Assembly: GCA_009912175.1 (NCBI GenBank)
Contig: WNDQ01000001.1
Coordinates: forward strand, 1 to 64,000
Reading direction: 5' to 3'
DNA: 64,000 nt
Origin: Paracidovorax wautersii
GTDB taxonomy: Bacteria > Pseudomonadota > Gammaproteobacteria > Burkholderiales > Burkholderiaceae_C
Shown: positions 18,668 to 32,500 of the stretch, piece after piece
Layout of the letters: each line of letters starts with the position of its first letter
Position numbering within the stretch: position 1 is the first letter of the stretch
Program-made: the position numbers and the translations under genes
The notes under the pieces: model-generated
Seen by the model: the letters and a program-made list of their open reading frames with translations, nothing else
Databases searched by the model: none
What the model was told of the DNA's origin: nothing

Positions 18668-19804
18668 ATGACCGACTTCAAGCAATTTTTCAACCAGTAC
18701 AAGATGCTGGTGCTGCTGGCCGCCACCGCCCTGATCTGGGTCTTCTTTGCCTGGCAGACCGACGGCGGCTACATCACGCCGCGCAACCTCTCCAACCTGC
18801 TGCGGCAGATGGCCGTCACCGGCATCCTGGCCTGCGGCATGGTGCTGGTCATCATCGCGGCCGAGATCGACCTGTCGGTCGGCTCCATGCTCGGGCTGCT
18901 GGGCGGCTTTGCCGCCGTCTTCGACGTCAGCTACCACCTGCCGCTGCCCGTCACCATTGCGCTGGTGCTGCTCATGGGCCTGCTGTTCGGCCTGTTCAAC
19001 GGCTACCTCACGGCCTACCTGCGCATCCCCTCCTTCATCGTCGGCCTGGGCGGCATGCTGGCCTTTCGCGGCATCTTGCTGGGCGTGACGGGCGGCCTGA
19101 CCATCGCCCCGGTCTCCGACGGCCTGGTCTGGATCGGCCAGGGCTACCTGTCGCACACGGCGAGCAACGTGCTGGGCGTGGCGCTCATCGTGCTGACCGT
19201 GCTTTTGATCTGGAACCAGCGCCGCCGCACCGCCGCCAACGGGCTGGCCGTGGCGCCGCTGTGGCGCGACGGCCTGCGCGTGCTGCTGATCGCCATCGCC
19301 GCGCTGGCCTTCGTGCGCACGCTCAACAGCTACGACGGCATCCCCGTGCCGGTCCTGCTGCTGCTGGCACTGCTGGGCATCTTCACCTACATGACCAACC
19401 ACACCGTGTTCGGGCGGCGTGTCTACGCGGTGGGCAGCAACATGGAAGCCACACGCCTGTCGGGCGTGAACGTGCAGGCCGTCAAACTCTGGATCTTCGG
19501 CCTCATGGGCCTGATGTGCGCGCTGGCCGGCATCGTCAACACCGCCCGCCTGGCCGCCGGCTCGCCCTCGGCCGGCACCAACGGCGAGCTCGACGCCATC
19601 GCCGCCTGCTTCATCGGCGGCACCTCCATGCGCGGCGGCTCGGGCACGGTCTACGGCGCCCTCATCGGCGCGCTGGTCATGAGCAGCCTGGACAACGGCA
19701 TGTCCATGCTCGACGTCGACACCTTCTGGCAAATGATCGTCAAGGGTGCCATCCTCGTCACCGCCGTCTGGGTCGACGTCTCCATGCGCAGCAACCGCCG
19801 CTGA
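18668..19804 (+). CDS. xylH: D-xylose ABC transporter permease
   Basis: A 378-residue inner-membrane permease with about ten hydrophobic helices. Recognisable family stretches include LACGMVLVIIAAEIDLSVGSMLG, GLFNGYLTAYLRIPSFIVG and the late GAAxxxIGGTSMRGG-type loop (AACFIGGTSMRGGSG). The start at 18668 (MTDFKQFF) is preferred over an in-frame TTG at 18650. It ends the xylose transport operon and is followed by a strong terminator. Confidence 0.93.
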   Translation: MTDFKQFFNQYKMLVLLAATALIWVFFAWQTDGGYITPRNLSNLLRQMAVTGILACGMVLVIIAAEIDLSVGSMLGLLGGFAAVFDVSYHLPLPVTIALVLLMGLLFGLFNGYLTAYLRIPSFIVGLGGMLAFRGILLGVTGGLTIAPVSDGLVWIGQGYLSHTASNVLGVALIVLTVLLIWNQRRRTAANGLAVAPLWRDGLRVLLIAIAALAFVRTLNSYDGIPVPVLLLLALLGIFTYMTNHTVFGRRVYAVGSNMEATRLSGVNVQAVKLWIFGLMGLMCALAGIVNTARLAAGSPSAGTNGELDAIAACFIGGTSMRGGSGTVYGALIGALVMSSLDNGMSMLDVDTFWQMIVKGAILVTAVWVDVSMRSNRR

Positions 19805-19871
19805 AACCCGGCTGCGCCGCAGATCATCCCCCCGGTCAACTGCGGCGCGTTGACCCGGCCGCCCCCAAGGC

Positions 19872-19915
19872 AAAAAGCCCCGCCGGATGATCCAGGCGGG
19901 GCTTTTTGTTTTCTT
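19872..19915 (+). terminator. Rho-independent terminator of the xyl operon
   Basis: A perfect 13-base-pair stem (19872-19884 with 19895-19907) beginning AAAAAGCCCCGCC and closing with a run of T, then TGTTTTCTTTT. The loop is 10 bases. It lies 67 bases after the xylH stop. Confidence 0.93.
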
Positions 19916-20062
19916 TTCAAGTGACAGCGTGGGCGGGCTTTGCCCGCCCGGTGCTGTCGCCCCCCAGTGGGGGGAGGCGCCGCGCCTTCGAGCAGCAGGC
20001 GCGAGAGCGGATTTTCGTCGCCCCCCAGTGGGGGGAGGCGCCGCAGGCGCTTCGGGGGGCGT

Positions 20063-20064
<2 letters not shown>
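19914..20064. repeat. Dispersed GC-rich intergenic repeat, composite copy 1
   Basis: This stretch begins CTTTTCAAGTGACAGCGTG and contains the self-complementary block CCCCCCAGTGGGGGG twice (about 19960-19974 and 20021-20035). It ends GCGCTTCGGGGGGCGTC directly against the ettA stop codon. The same parts recur at 30387-30476 and, in short form, at 53328-53357. The block can fold into hairpins on either strand, and its position right behind ettA suggests a terminator-like or 3'-end-protecting role on the minus strand. It is not a coding sequence. Confidence 0.8.
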
Positions 20065-21727
<1,663 letters not shown>

Positions 21728-21793
21728 GTGTATTCCAGTCGTATCAAAGACAAAACCCGCTACCCTTTGCAGAGTAACGGGCTTTGATTTTTC

Positions 21794-21870
21794 TGGCGGA
21801 GCGGACGGGACTCGAACCCGCGACCCCCGGCGTGACAGGCCGGTATTCTAACCAACTGAACTACCGCTCC
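21794..21870 (-). tRNA. tRNA-Asp (anticodon GTC)
   Basis: 77 bases including an encoded CCA. The acceptor stem GGAGCGG/CCGCTCC, the D-arm AGTTGGTTAGAA, the anticodon loop CTGTCAC with GTC, and the T-loop GGTTCGAGTCC are all present on the minus strand. Confidence 0.97.
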
Positions 21871-21940
21871 TGGTAGACGGCGTTTACTCTTGCGAGCCAA
21901 GTGCCATCGACTTGTGCCTTGCTCATCTTGCGATGAAATC

Positions 21941-22016
21941 TGGCGACCCTACGGGGATTCGAACCCCGGTACTCACCGTGAAAGGGTGATGTCCTAGGCC
22001 TCTAGACGATAGGGTC
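21941..22016 (-). tRNA. tRNA-Glu (anticodon TTC)
   Basis: 76 bases including CCA. The 5' end GACCCTATCGTCTAGAGGCC, anticodon loop CTTTCAC and T-arm GGGGTTCGAATCCCC match bacterial tRNA-Glu. It lies about 330 bases downstream of gltX, which encodes its own aminoacyl-tRNA synthetase. Confidence 0.97.
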
Positions 22017-22108
22017 AAAACCTAAGAACTTCCGAATTTTCTTCCGCTCTTTCTGCTATGAATTCTATATCAACTTTCGATTGATTTCGAACTCATCTCA
22101 AAAATTTC

Positions 22109-22184
<76 letters not shown>

Positions 22185-22334
22185 CAAAACTTCCGAAGAA
22201 GCTTCGCAAACCACTTTGAATTTCTTCAACACTTCAGTTGTTTGCAAGACCGCGATTGTAGCATCTTTTTTGCTACTTTCCGTCTGGCTTTCAACTTATG
22301 CTGCTTGCATTCGTCGTTTGCTGCGAAGAATTGG

Positions 22335-22364
22335 ATTATAGGCACATTTTCAGGCGGTTTTCAA
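22335..22364 (-). promoter_or_regulatory. Sigma-70-type promoter for the tRNA cluster, inside the gltX 3' end
   Basis: On the minus strand, TTGAAA (22364-22359) and TATAAT (22340-22335) are separated by 18 bases, a near-consensus promoter. The -35 box lies within the last codons of gltX. A second -10-like TACAAT followed by CGCGG occurs at 22260-22255 but lacks a clear -35. Either could drive the Ala-Glu-Asp tRNAs. Confidence 0.6.
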
Positions 22365-23750
22365 ATCCGCCAGAATTTTTTCACGACCGGCCAATTCGAG
22401 CACAGCGTCGACCGACGGCGTGTGGGGCGTGCCCATGGTCAGCACGCGCACCGGCATGGCCAGTTGCGGCATCTTCAGCCCCTGCGCGGCCAGCACTTCC
22501 TTGAAGGCGGCGGCGATGGCGGCCTTGTTCCAGTCAGGCAGCGCAGCGAGCTTGGCGGCCAGCTCGGCGATGGCGGGCTGGACGGCGGCGGTCAGGTGCT
22601 GCGCGCGGTCCTCGTCCTTGATCGTGATCGGGCCATAGAAGGCAGCGGCCCAGTCGGCCAGCGCCACCGTGGTGTCGCAGCGGTCCTTGAACAGCGCGCA
22701 GATCGCGGGCAGCCGGTCGTCGGCCTGCAGGCCGCGCTTGGCCAGGTGGGCGGCGACCAGCGGCGCCAGCGCTTCGTTGTCCGTGCTCTTGATGTGCTGG
22801 GCGTTGACCCAGCGCAGCTTGGCCTCGTCGAACTGCGCGGCGCTGCGGCCGAGGTGGTCGAGGTTGAACCATTCGAGGAACTGCGCGCGGCTGAAGATTT
22901 CGTCGTCGCCGTGGCTCCAGCCCAGGCGCGCCAGGTAGTTGACCATGGCGTCGGGCAAGTAGCCCTCCTCACGGTACTGCGTGACAGCCTTGGCGCCGTT
23001 GCGTTTGCTGATCTTCTCGCCCTGCTCGTTGAGCACCGTGGGCAGGTGGGCAAACACCGGCACGGGGTGGCCCAGCGCCTCGAAGATGTGGATCTGGCGC
23101 GGCGTGTTGTTGACGTGGTCGTCGCCGCGGATGACGTGGGTGATGCCCATGTCGATGTCGTCGACGACGACGCAGAAGTTGTAGGTGGGCGTGCCGTCCG
23201 GGCGCGCGATGACGAGGTCGTCGAGCTCGGTGTTCTGGAACTCGACGCGGCCCTTGCACTTGTCGTCCCAGCCCACCACGCCGGCCGTCGGCGTCTTGAA
23301 GCGCAGCACCGGCTTGACGCCTTCGGGCACGGGCGGCAGCACCTTGCCGGGTTCGGGGCGCCAGGTGCCGTCGTAGCGCGGCTTTTCCTTGGCGGCCATC
23401 TGCTTTTCGCGCAGCGCGTCGAGCTCGGCCTGCGACATGTAGCAGGGATAGGCCAGGCCGGCCTGCTGCAGTTGCGCCAGCACCGCCTTGTAGCGGTCCA
23501 TGCGCTGCATCTGGTAGATCGGGCCCTGGTCGTAGCTCAGGCCCAGCCAGTCCATGCTTTCGATGATCACGTCGACCGCGGCCTGGGTGGAGCGCTCGAC
23601 GTCGGTGTCCTCGATGCGCAGGATGAACTCGCCGCCCGTGGCGCGGGCAAAGGCCCAGGGATAGAGCGCCGAGCGGATGTTGCCCAGGTGGATGAAGCCG
23701 GTGGGCGACGGCGCGAAGCGGGTGCGGACGGGACGTTGGTCGGTGGTCAT
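22350..23750 (-). CDS. gltX: Glutamate--tRNA ligase
   Basis: A 466-residue class I aminoacyl-tRNA synthetase charging tRNA-Glu. The HIGH-type motif is [19 protein letters not shown] (about residues 12-30) and the KMSKS-type motif is [11 protein letters not shown] (about 240-250). The C-terminal part is the alpha-helical anticodon-binding domain. Length is normal. It is preceded by a hairpin that separates it from purF, and the cognate tRNA-Glu gene follows on the same strand. Confidence 0.97.
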   Translation of the reverse strand: MTTDQRPVRTRFAPSPTGFIHLGNIRSALYPWAFARATGGEFILRIEDTDVERSTQAAVDVIIESMDWLGLSYDQGPIYQMQRMDRYKAVLAQLQQAGLAYPCYMSQAELDALREKQMAAKEKPRYDGTWRPEPGKVLPPVPEGVKPVLRFKTPTAGVVGWDDKCKGRVEFQNTELDDLVIARPDGTPTYNFCVVVDDIDMGITHVIRGDDHVNNTPRQIHIFEALGHPVPVFAHLPTVLNEQGEKISKRNGAKAVTQYREEGYLPDAMVNYLARLGWSHGDDEIFSRAQFLEWFNLDHLGRSAAQFDEAKLRWVNAQHIKSTDNEALAPLVAAHLAKRGLQADDRLPAICALFKDRCDTTVALADWAAAFYGPITIKDEDRAQHLTAAVQPAIAELAAKLAALPDWNKAAIAAAFKEVLAAQGLKMPQLAMPVRVLTMGTPHTPSVDAVLELAGREKILADLKTA

Positions 23751-23776
23751 GGATCGGTGCTTTGTTGAAATGACAA

Positions 23777-23802
23777 ACGGCTGACGATAAAAAGTCAGCC
23801 GT
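23777..23802 (-). terminator. Hairpin between purF and gltX, probable terminator
   Basis: A perfect 9-base-pair stem ACGGCTGAC/GTCAGCCGT (23777-23785 and 23794-23802) with an AT-only-rich 8-base loop lies between the purF stop and the gltX start. On the minus strand it is followed by TTTGTCATTTC, a weak T-tract, so termination may be partial. Confidence 0.6.
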
Positions 23803-23840
23803 CGCGGATGTCGTCAGGGTGGCGCGCAACGCGCCGCGCG

Positions 23841-25328
<1,488 letters not shown>

Positions 25329-25356
25329 GATTTGAATCCCATCGAGAAAAAATTGT

Positions 25357-25929
25357 TCACGGCGCCCGCAGCAGCCGCACACCCTCAGGCACGGCACGCT
25401 GCAGCAGCCCTTCGGGCGGCACCACTGGGCCATGCTGGCCGTGCTGGTGCAGCATCTGCGCAAAAGCCTCGGGCAGCCAGGGCTCGATCGTCGCCAGGCC
25501 CTGCGCCAGCCACACGCTGCTGTGCGACTCGCGCCGCCAGGGCGCCTGGTCAAAACCGACCAGCCGCAGCACCACGGCCAGCACCAGCAACAGCAGCAGG
25601 CCCCGAGCCACGCCGAACAAGGCGCCCAGTGCCCGGTCGATCGGCCCCAGGCCGATGAAGGCCAGCAGCTTGCGCAGCAGCGACGCCACCAGGCCGACCG
25701 CAAACACCACGCCCAGGAAAATGATCACAAAAGCGGCCGCCAGGCGCCAGGCCTCGCGGCTCTCGCCCATGGGCAGGTGGGCCGCCAGTTCCGTCGACCA
25801 GGCATAGGCCGACCAGAACGCCAGCAGCCAGCCGGCCAGCGACAGCACCTCAAAAACCAGGCCGCGCCAAGCCCCGACCAGCAGGGAAACGGCCACCACG
25901 GCCAGTGCGATCCAGTCCAGCGCAGCCAC
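25357..25929 (-). CDS. cvpA: CvpA family inner-membrane protein
   Basis: A 190-residue protein with about four hydrophobic segments. It begins LDWIALAVVAVSLLVGAWRG and has the family stretch VVFAVGLVASLLRKLL and GPIDRALGALFGVARG. CvpA proteins are needed for colicin V production in Escherichia coli and have been linked to envelope homeostasis; the molecular function is unclear. Its place between dedD and purF is conserved in many Proteobacteria. Confidence 0.92.
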   Translation of the reverse strand: MAALDWIALAVVAVSLLVGAWRGLVFEVLSLAGWLLAFWSAYAWSTELAAHLPMGESREAWRLAAAFVIIFLGVVFAVGLVASLLRKLLAFIGLGPIDRALGALFGVARGLLLLLVLAVVLRLVGFDQAPWRRESHSSVWLAQGLATIEPWLPEAFAQMLHQHGQHGPVVPPEGLLQRAVPEGVRLLRAP

Positions 25930-25954
25930 GTTCAGTCACCTTCGGTGCAGAAAA

Positions 25955-26710
25955 TCAAAGCGTCAGCACACTGGCGGGCATGCCCAGGCCCTTGATCCGG
26001 GCGGCCGCGTCGTCGGCCTCGGCCCGGTTGGTGAAGGGGCCGACGCGCACACGCGTGCGCGGTCCGTCGGCCGTCTGGGCCACCTGGGTGTAGGTCTTGA
26101 AGCCGCTGCGCTCGATGCGCTGGCGCACTTCCAGGGCCTTGCCCGCATCGGCGAAAGCGCCGACCTGGACGACAAAACGTTGCTCGGCGCTGGCGGATGC
26201 CGCCGCGGGCGCGGCCACCGGGCTGCGGCCTTCCAGCAGGGCGCGGGCCCGGTCGGCGTCGCTGGGCGTGCGCGGCGCGGGGGCCGGTGCGGGCGTTGCC
26301 GGCCGAGCGGCGGCCGTGGGCGCGGCGGCAGGCGCCGGCGCGGGTGCCGGACGGGCAGCCACAGGCGGCGCCGGGGCGGGTTCGGGCGCTGGCGCGGGGG
26401 GGGTCACGGGTGCCGGTGCCGGTGCGGGCGGGTGCGGCGCAGGGGCCAGTGGCGCGGCGCCGTCCTTGGCGGGAATTTCGATGGCGATGTCACCCGAGAC
26501 CGGGCGCGGCTTGGTGTCGAACACCAGCGGGAAACCGATGACCGCGGCCAGCACGAGCACCACCGAGCCGATCAAGCGATGGCGCGCGCGGCGGCGCATG
26601 ACGTCGACGCTCTCGGGGCTGGCCGGCGCCGCCTTGACGCCTCTGGGCTTCTTGCCCGCGGGCGGCGCAGAGGCGTTTGCGCCCCCTTGGCGAAACTTGA
26701 AAAAGCTCAT
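25955..26710 (-). CDS. dedD: SPOR domain-containing protein (DedD-like)
   Basis: A 251-residue bitopic protein. A basic cytoplasmic N terminus is followed by one membrane helix (about residues 47-68, LIGSVVLVLAAVIGFPLVF), a long Pro/Ala-rich periplasmic linker (about 85-165) and a C-terminal SPOR domain (about 175-250, starting FVVQVGAFADAGKALEVRQR). SPOR domains bind denuded septal peptidoglycan, and DedD helps in cell constriction. It overlaps folC by 4 bases, in the conserved folC-dedD-cvpA-purF order. Confidence 0.92.
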   Translation of the reverse strand: MSFFKFRQGGANASAPPAGKKPRGVKAAPASPESVDVMRRRARHRLIGSVVLVLAAVIGFPLVFDTKPRPVSGDIAIEIPAKDGAAPLAPAPHPPAPAPAPVTPPAPAPEPAPAPPVAARPAPAPAPAAAPTAAARPATPAPAPAPRTPSDADRARALLEGRSPVAAPAAASASAEQRFVVQVGAFADAGKALEVRQRIERSGFKTYTQVAQTADGPRTRVRVGPFTNRAEADDAAARIKGLGMPASVLTL

Positions 26711-28020
26711 GAGTCTGTTTTGGGGGCCATGAAATGCGGGGCATCGAGGCGAGGTACGCCCTCCTGCAGCACGCCCCCGACCGTGTAGAACGATCCGAAG
26801 ACCACGATTCTATCAGCGGGCTCGGACTGGGACACGGCGCGCGCCAGCGCGGCCTGGGGGGTGGCGGCGGTCTCCACGGGCACGTCCGGACGCAGTCCCA
26901 GCGCGCGCCAGTAGTCGGCCACGTCGGCCGCCTTGGCGGCTCGCGGGGTGTCCAGGTCGGTGAAGATCCAGTGGTCGACCAGCGGCGCCATCCGGCGCAG
27001 CATGGGCTCGTAGTCCTTGTCGGCCATCACGCCCAGCACCGCGAAGGTGGTGGGGAAAAAGCCCATGGCGTCGAGGTTGGCCGCCAGCGCCGCCACCGAG
27101 TGCGGGTTGTGCGCCACGTCCAGCACCAGCGACGGCTGGCCGGGCACGATCTGGAAGCGCCCCGGCACCTGCGCCATCGCCAGGCCCATGCGGATGGCCT
27201 GGGCCGTGACCGGCAGCCGCTCGCGCAGCGCCTCGGTGGCCGCCAGCGCGCCCGAGGCATTGATGAGCTGGTTGGCACCGCGCAGCACCGGGTAGGCCAG
27301 GCTGGCGTAGCGGCGCCCGCGCCCGGCCCAGTTCCACTGCTGCTTGTCGCCCGAGAAATTGAAGTCGTGCCCGAAGCGCCACAGATCGGCGCCGATGGCC
27401 TCGGCGTGCGCCTGCAAGCTGTCGGGCGCGACCGGGTCGCCGACGATGGCCGGCACGCCCGGGCGCATGATGCCGGCCTTCTCGCGGCCGATGGTCTCGC
27501 GGTCGTTGCCCAGGAAGGCCTGGTGGTCGATGTCGATGCTGGTGATGATGGCGCAGTCGGTGTCGATGATGTTGACGGCGTCCAGCCGGCCGCCCAGGCC
27601 GACTTCCAGGATGACCACGTCGAGCTGCGCGCGCATGAGGCGGCGCAGGATGGCCAGCGTGGTGAATTCGAAGTAGCTCAGGCTCACGGCCTCGCCCTGC
27701 AGGCGGGCCTGCTCGACCGCTGCGAAGTCCTCGACCAGCGTATCGGCCGCGACGATCGCGCCCTCGACCCGGCAGCGCTCCTCAAAATGAACCAGGTGCG
27801 GCGAGGTGTACAGGCCGGTGCGGTAGCCGGCCTGGGTGTAGATCGCCTCCAGCATGGCGCAGGTCGAGCCCTTGCCATTGGTGCCGGCCACGGTGACGAC
27901 GGGACAGTCGAAGGCAATGCCCAGCCGGTCGGCCACACGCTGCACGCGTTCGAGGCCAAGCTCGATGGTCTGGGGATGGATGCGCTCGCAGTGCGCGAGC
28001 CAGTCTTGCAGGGTATTCAT
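26707..28020 (-). CDS. folC: Dihydrofolate synthase/folylpolyglutamate synthase
   Basis: A 437-residue Mur-ligase-type enzyme that joins glutamate to dihydropteroate and then to folates. The ATP loop is VTVAGTNGKGSTCAMLEAI (about residues 46-64); LYTSPHLVHFEER and IDIDHQAFLGND are also present, as is the C-terminal VLDVAHNPHS. The start MNTLQDWLAHCERIHP at 28020 fits other FolC proteins; the frame is open further upstream but lacks homologous sequence. The accD gene that often precedes folC is not here. Confidence 0.95.
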   Translation of the reverse strand: MNTLQDWLAHCERIHPQTIELGLERVQRVADRLGIAFDCPVVTVAGTNGKGSTCAMLEAIYTQAGYRTGLYTSPHLVHFEERCRVEGAIVAADTLVEDFAAVEQARLQGEAVSLSYFEFTTLAILRRLMRAQLDVVILEVGLGGRLDAVNIIDTDCAIITSIDIDHQAFLGNDRETIGREKAGIMRPGVPAIVGDPVAPDSLQAHAEAIGADLWRFGHDFNFSGDKQQWNWAGRGRRYASLAYPVLRGANQLINASGALAATEALRERLPVTAQAIRMGLAMAQVPGRFQIVPGQPSLVLDVAHNPHSVAALAANLDAMGFFPTTFAVLGVMADKDYEPMLRRMAPLVDHWIFTDLDTPRAAKAADVADYWRALGLRPDVPVETAATPQAALARAVSQSEPADRIVVFGSFYTVGGVLQEGVPRLDAPHFMAPKTDS

Positions 28021-28149
28021 GGCAGGCGGGCAGCCGCTGGCGCGGCGACCCTGGACATATGGCGGCGCGGCCGCCCATCTCAAGGTTCGGCATTGTCGCG
28101 CACATTGCCGCGCCTTCGGCGGGGGCGGGCGCGCCGGATAATGGCGGCC

Positions 28150-28509
28150 ATGACGCAAGCTTCCCTCACGCTGTACGGCATTCCCAACTGCGACACGGTC
28201 AAGCGCGCCCGCGCCTGGCTGGCAGAGCGCGGCGCGGCCGTGCAGTTCCACGATTTCAAGAAACAAGGTGTACCGGCGCAAGCGCTGCAGGCCTGGATCG
28301 CCGCGCACGGCTGGGAAACCGTGCTCAACCGCCGCGGCACCACCTGGCGAACGCTGGACGAGGCCACACGCCAGGGCGTGACCGATGCCGCCTCGGCCGA
28401 GCGTGTCATGCAGGCCCACGCCAGCACCATCAAACGCCCCGTCGTGGCCTGGCCCGACGGCGCGATCACGGTCGGCTTCGAGCCCGAGGATTGGGCCACG
28501 CGCCTCTGA
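28150..28509 (+). CDS. ArsC/Spx/YffB family protein
   Basis: A 119-residue thioredoxin-fold protein starting MTQASLTLYGIPNCDTVKRA. The single cysteine in GIPNCDTVKRARAWL and the later RRGTTWR and KRPVVAW segments match the YffB branch of the ArsC/Spx family. It lacks features that would support arsenate reduction as its main role. An ATG 9 bases upstream (28141) would add MAA and cannot be excluded. It is divergent from folC. Function is not established for this branch; a glutathione-linked reductase activity has been suggested for relatives. Confidence 0.85.
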   Translation: MTQASLTLYGIPNCDTVKRARAWLAERGAAVQFHDFKKQGVPAQALQAWIAAHGWETVLNRRGTTWRTLDEATRQGVTDAASAERVMQAHASTIKRPVVAWPDGAITVGFEPEDWATRL

Positions 28510-28571
28510 CCGCCGCCGCAAAGTTCTAAAATCCGCCCTTTCGTCGGCCTTCACCCTCTTCTTCTCCAAGC

Positions 28572-28892
28572 ATGACTACCGAAAAAATCGACGGCGTCTC
28601 CGTGACCACCCGTGCCAATGTGTACTTCGACGGCAAGTGCGTCAGCCACAACCTGACCTACCCGGACGGCACGAAGAAGTCCGTGGGCGTGGTGCTGCCG
28701 GCCGAACTCACCTTCGGCACCGCCGCGCCCGAGATCATGGAATGCGTGGCCGGCGCCTGCGAGTACAAGCTCAAGGGCACGGACACCTGGGTCCAGGTCG
28801 GCCCCGGCGACAAGTTCAACGTGCCGGGCGACTCGTCCTTCGACATCCGCGTCGCCGGCGAGCCCTTCAGCTACATCTGCCACTACGGCTGA
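28572..28892 (+). CDS. ppnP: Pyrimidine/purine nucleoside phosphorylase (DUF1255)
   Basis: A 106-residue cupin-fold protein. It contains ANVYFDGKCVSHNLTYPDG and the late PGDKFNVPGDSSFDIRV characteristic of the PpnP/YaiE family, which cleaves several nucleosides with phosphate. Length is typical (about 94-106). It lies between the ArsC-like gene and argG, all on plus, with short gaps. Confidence 0.92.
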   Translation: MTTEKIDGVSVTTRANVYFDGKCVSHNLTYPDGTKKSVGVVLPAELTFGTAAPEIMECVAGACEYKLKGTDTWVQVGPGDKFNVPGDSSFDIRVAGEPFSYICHYG

Positions 28893-30290
<1,398 letters not shown>

Positions 30291-30310
30291 AAACCCGGCC
30301 CGTACGCGAC

Positions 30311-30346
30311 AAGCCACCGCAGCCCCAAGGCGTGGTGGCTTTTTTA
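30311..30346 (+). terminator. Rho-independent terminator of argG
   Basis: The stem AAGCCACC/GGTGGCTT (30311-30318 with about 30334-30341) is followed by TTTTTT. It sits 20 bases after the argG stop. Confidence 0.9.
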
Positions 30347-30365
30347 TGCCCCGAAAGACGGAGAA

Positions 30366-30393
30366 GTCGTGTCTTTTCAGTCGTGTCTTTTCA
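30366..30393. repeat. 14-base direct tandem repeat (two units)
   Basis: GTCGTGTCTTTTCA occurs twice back to back (30366-30379 and 30380-30393). The second unit runs into the dispersed repeat that follows, which suggests a small duplication at that repeat's edge. Confidence 0.85.
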
Positions 30394-30476
30394 AGTGACA
30401 GCGTGGGCGGGCTTTGCCCGACCAGGGCTGTCGCCCCCCAGTGGGGGGAGGCGCCGCAGGCGCTTCGGGGGGCGTC
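30387..30476. repeat. Dispersed GC-rich intergenic repeat, copy 2 (complete)
   Basis: This copy matches the one behind ettA from CTTTTCAAGTGACAGCGTG through the CCCCCCAGTGGGGGG block (about 30434-30448) and GCGCCGCAGGCGCTTCGG to the final GGCGTC. Its last base is the first base of the complement of the ycgR stop codon, exactly as at ettA. Hairpins can form at the C/G block and at GCGCCGCAGGCGC. Confidence 0.85.
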
Positions 30477-31216
30477 TAAGCCAATCCGCGCCGGCGCGCG
30501 ATGGCCTCGCGTTCGAGCTGGATCACATAACGCTGGATGAGCTGCTGCGCGCGGGCGTTGTGGCCTTCGTAGGCAAAACCCAGGCGCTGGCGCACCCGGC
30601 CGTTGGGCAGCGTGACTTCGCGCGCCTGCGCCACACGCAGGTCGACCGGCACCGAGCCGATCTCCGGCAGTTCCAAGCGGCAGGCCCGGTAGACCTTACC
30701 CACCGTGGGGTCCAGCGTGCCGGCGTCATCGAACAGACCGACGCCGCCCGCGCCGATGTCGTCCAGCGGCAGCGCGACTTCCTGCCCGCCCGTGTTGACG
30801 AGGCACAGCACGGGTTGCGCGACAGGGGTGCGCACCCGGAACACGTCGCGCCGCTGCATGCGCAGCAAGACCGTGGGCAAGGGCGCGCGCAGGGCTTCGC
30901 GGCCGTCGTGGGTGTGCAGTTCGGCCGATTACAGGCGGAAATGCACACGCACCTGGTCCAGCGAGGTCTCCAGGATGAATTCCGGCACCTGCGTGATGCG
31001 GCGCGTCAGCAGATCGCCCGGCATGTCCAGCACCAGCGCGTCGGCGTCGACCTGCAGCAGCGTCGTGACCACCGAGGTCACGCCCGGCGGCACACGCAAT
31101 TGCAGCAGTGCCCGGCCGCGCACCAGGTCGCGCAGCACACCGATGATCTCGGCCGGTGACGTCAGCGCATAGGGGCTGACGGACAGATCGGCCTGGGTAT
31201 CCACATCCCCGCTCAT
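30476..31216 (-). pseudogene. ycgR: Flagellar brake protein YcgR, split by an in-frame TAA
   Basis: Two pieces in the same reading frame together make a normal-length (about 245 codons) c-di-GMP receptor that slows the flagellar motor. The N-terminal YcgR domain runs from 31216 (MSGDVDTQADLSVSPYAL, preceded by AAGGAGAG) to a TAA at 30929-30931. The frame continues directly with SAELHTHDGREALRAPLP and the PilZ domain, where LRMQRRDVFRV carries the RxxxR c-di-GMP motif and DDIGAGG replaces the usual D-x-S-x-x-G. A CAA to TAA change would explain the stop. The 3' part could restart at an ATG at 30880, but would lack the motor-binding domain. Probably non-functional, or a base-call error. Confidence 0.85.
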
Positions 31217-31317
31217 GAGCTCTCTCCTTCCCTGTCGATGCAGGGCTTCCTCCAAAATTGAGGCGCCACCTTACAACAAGTCGGGCCGGCGCGCGAGCGG
31301 CGCACGCAGTCGCGATG

Positions 31318-32376
31318 TCAGGCCGCCGCGCGCATGGCCTCGTCCAGCGGCCAGCGCGGCTTGACGTCGAAGGCGTAGTCGACGCTGGGCGCCTGCACGC
31401 CGGCCTGCAGCCGCATGGCGCCGGCCAGCGCGATCATGGCGCCGTTGTCGGTGCACAGTTCCAGCTCCGGGTAGTGCACACGCACGCCGGCGCGCTGGCA
31501 GGCCGCATCGAGCTGCTCGCGCAGGCGGCGGTTGGCGCCCACGCCGCCGGCCACCACCAGGCGCCGCAGGCCGGTCTGCTTGAGCGCGGCCATCGACTTG
31601 CGCAGCAGCACATCCACGATGGCGGCCTGGGTCGAGGCCGCCAGGTCGGCGCGCGCGGGCGAGGCCGGGTCGTCGAGCACGGCGCCCAGCTTGCGGACCT
31701 GGGTCAACACCGCCGTCTTCAGCCCGGCGAACGAAAAGTCGAGATCGCCGCTGTGCAGCAGCGGGCGCGGCAGCTTGAAGGCGGCCTCGTCGCCCTGCTC
31801 GGCCAGGCGCGACAGCGCCGGCCCGCCCGGGTAGCCCAGGCCCAGCAGCTTGGCCGACTTGTCGAAGGCCTCGCCGGCCGCGTCGTCGATGGTCTCGCCC
31901 AGCAGTTCGTAGCGGCCGACGCCGTCCACACGCATGAGCTGGGTGTGCCCCCCCGAGACCAGCAGCGCCACGAAGGGAAATTCGGGCGGATCGGCGCTCA
32001 GGAAGGGCGAAAGCAGATGGCCTTCGAGATGGTGGATGCCCAGCACCGGCTTGCCCAGCGCCGCGCCCAGCGCGCAGGCCACGCCCGCGCCCACCAGCAG
32101 CGCGCCGGCCAGGCCGGGCCCGCGCGTGTAGGCGATGACGTCCAGATCGGCCAGTTGCGCGCCGGCCTGGTCGAGCACGCTGCGCGTGAGCGGCAGCACA
32201 CGCCGGATGTGGTCGCGGCTGGCCAGCTCCGGCACCACGCCGCCATAGGCCTGGTGCATGGCGATCTGGCTGTACAGCGCGTGGCCCAACAGCGCCGGCA
32301 CCGGTTCGCCGTCGCGCGCCTGGACCAGCGCCACGCCGGTTTCGTCACAGGAGGATTCGATGCCGAGGACTCGCAT
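31318..32376 (-). CDS. tsaD: tRNA N6-adenosine threonylcarbamoyltransferase
   Basis: A 352-residue ASKHA-fold enzyme of t6A formation at position 37 of ANN-decoding tRNAs, working with TsaB, TsaC and TsaE. The start [18 protein letters not shown] is the family start; the frame is open six codons further up. Iron-binding histidines lie in [12 protein letters not shown] (about residues 105-120), the glycine-rich region is SGGHTQLM, and the nucleotide site includes [12 protein letters not shown]. It is divergent from nasR across 124 bases. Confidence 0.95.
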   Translation of the reverse strand: MRVLGIESSCDETGVALVQARDGEPVPALLGHALYSQIAMHQAYGGVVPELASRDHIRRVLPLTRSVLDQAGAQLADLDVIAYTRGPGLAGALLVGAGVACALGAALGKPVLGIHHLEGHLLSPFLSADPPEFPFVALLVSGGHTQLMRVDGVGRYELLGETIDDAAGEAFDKSAKLLGLGYPGGPALSRLAEQGDEAAFKLPRPLLHSGDLDFSFAGLKTAVLTQVRKLGAVLDDPASPARADLAASTQAAIVDVLLRKSMAALKQTGLRRLVVAGGVGANRRLREQLDAACQRAGVRVHYPELELCTDNGAMIALAGAMRLQAGVQAPSVDYAFDVKPRWPLDEAMRAAA

Positions 32377-32500
32377 GGGGCACGGTTGTTGCAAAGGTTC
32401 CGATTATCCCCGCAGGCCGGGCCGCTACCATGGAGCTCCAAGAAAACCCCCGCGAGCCTCTTTGGGGCCGGCAACGGCCTGGAAAACGGCAGCATCGACG

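Noticed and set aside
28150-28509. Arsenate reductase arsC
   Set aside because: The protein belongs to the YffB branch of the ArsC/Spx fold, and no arsenic genes are near.
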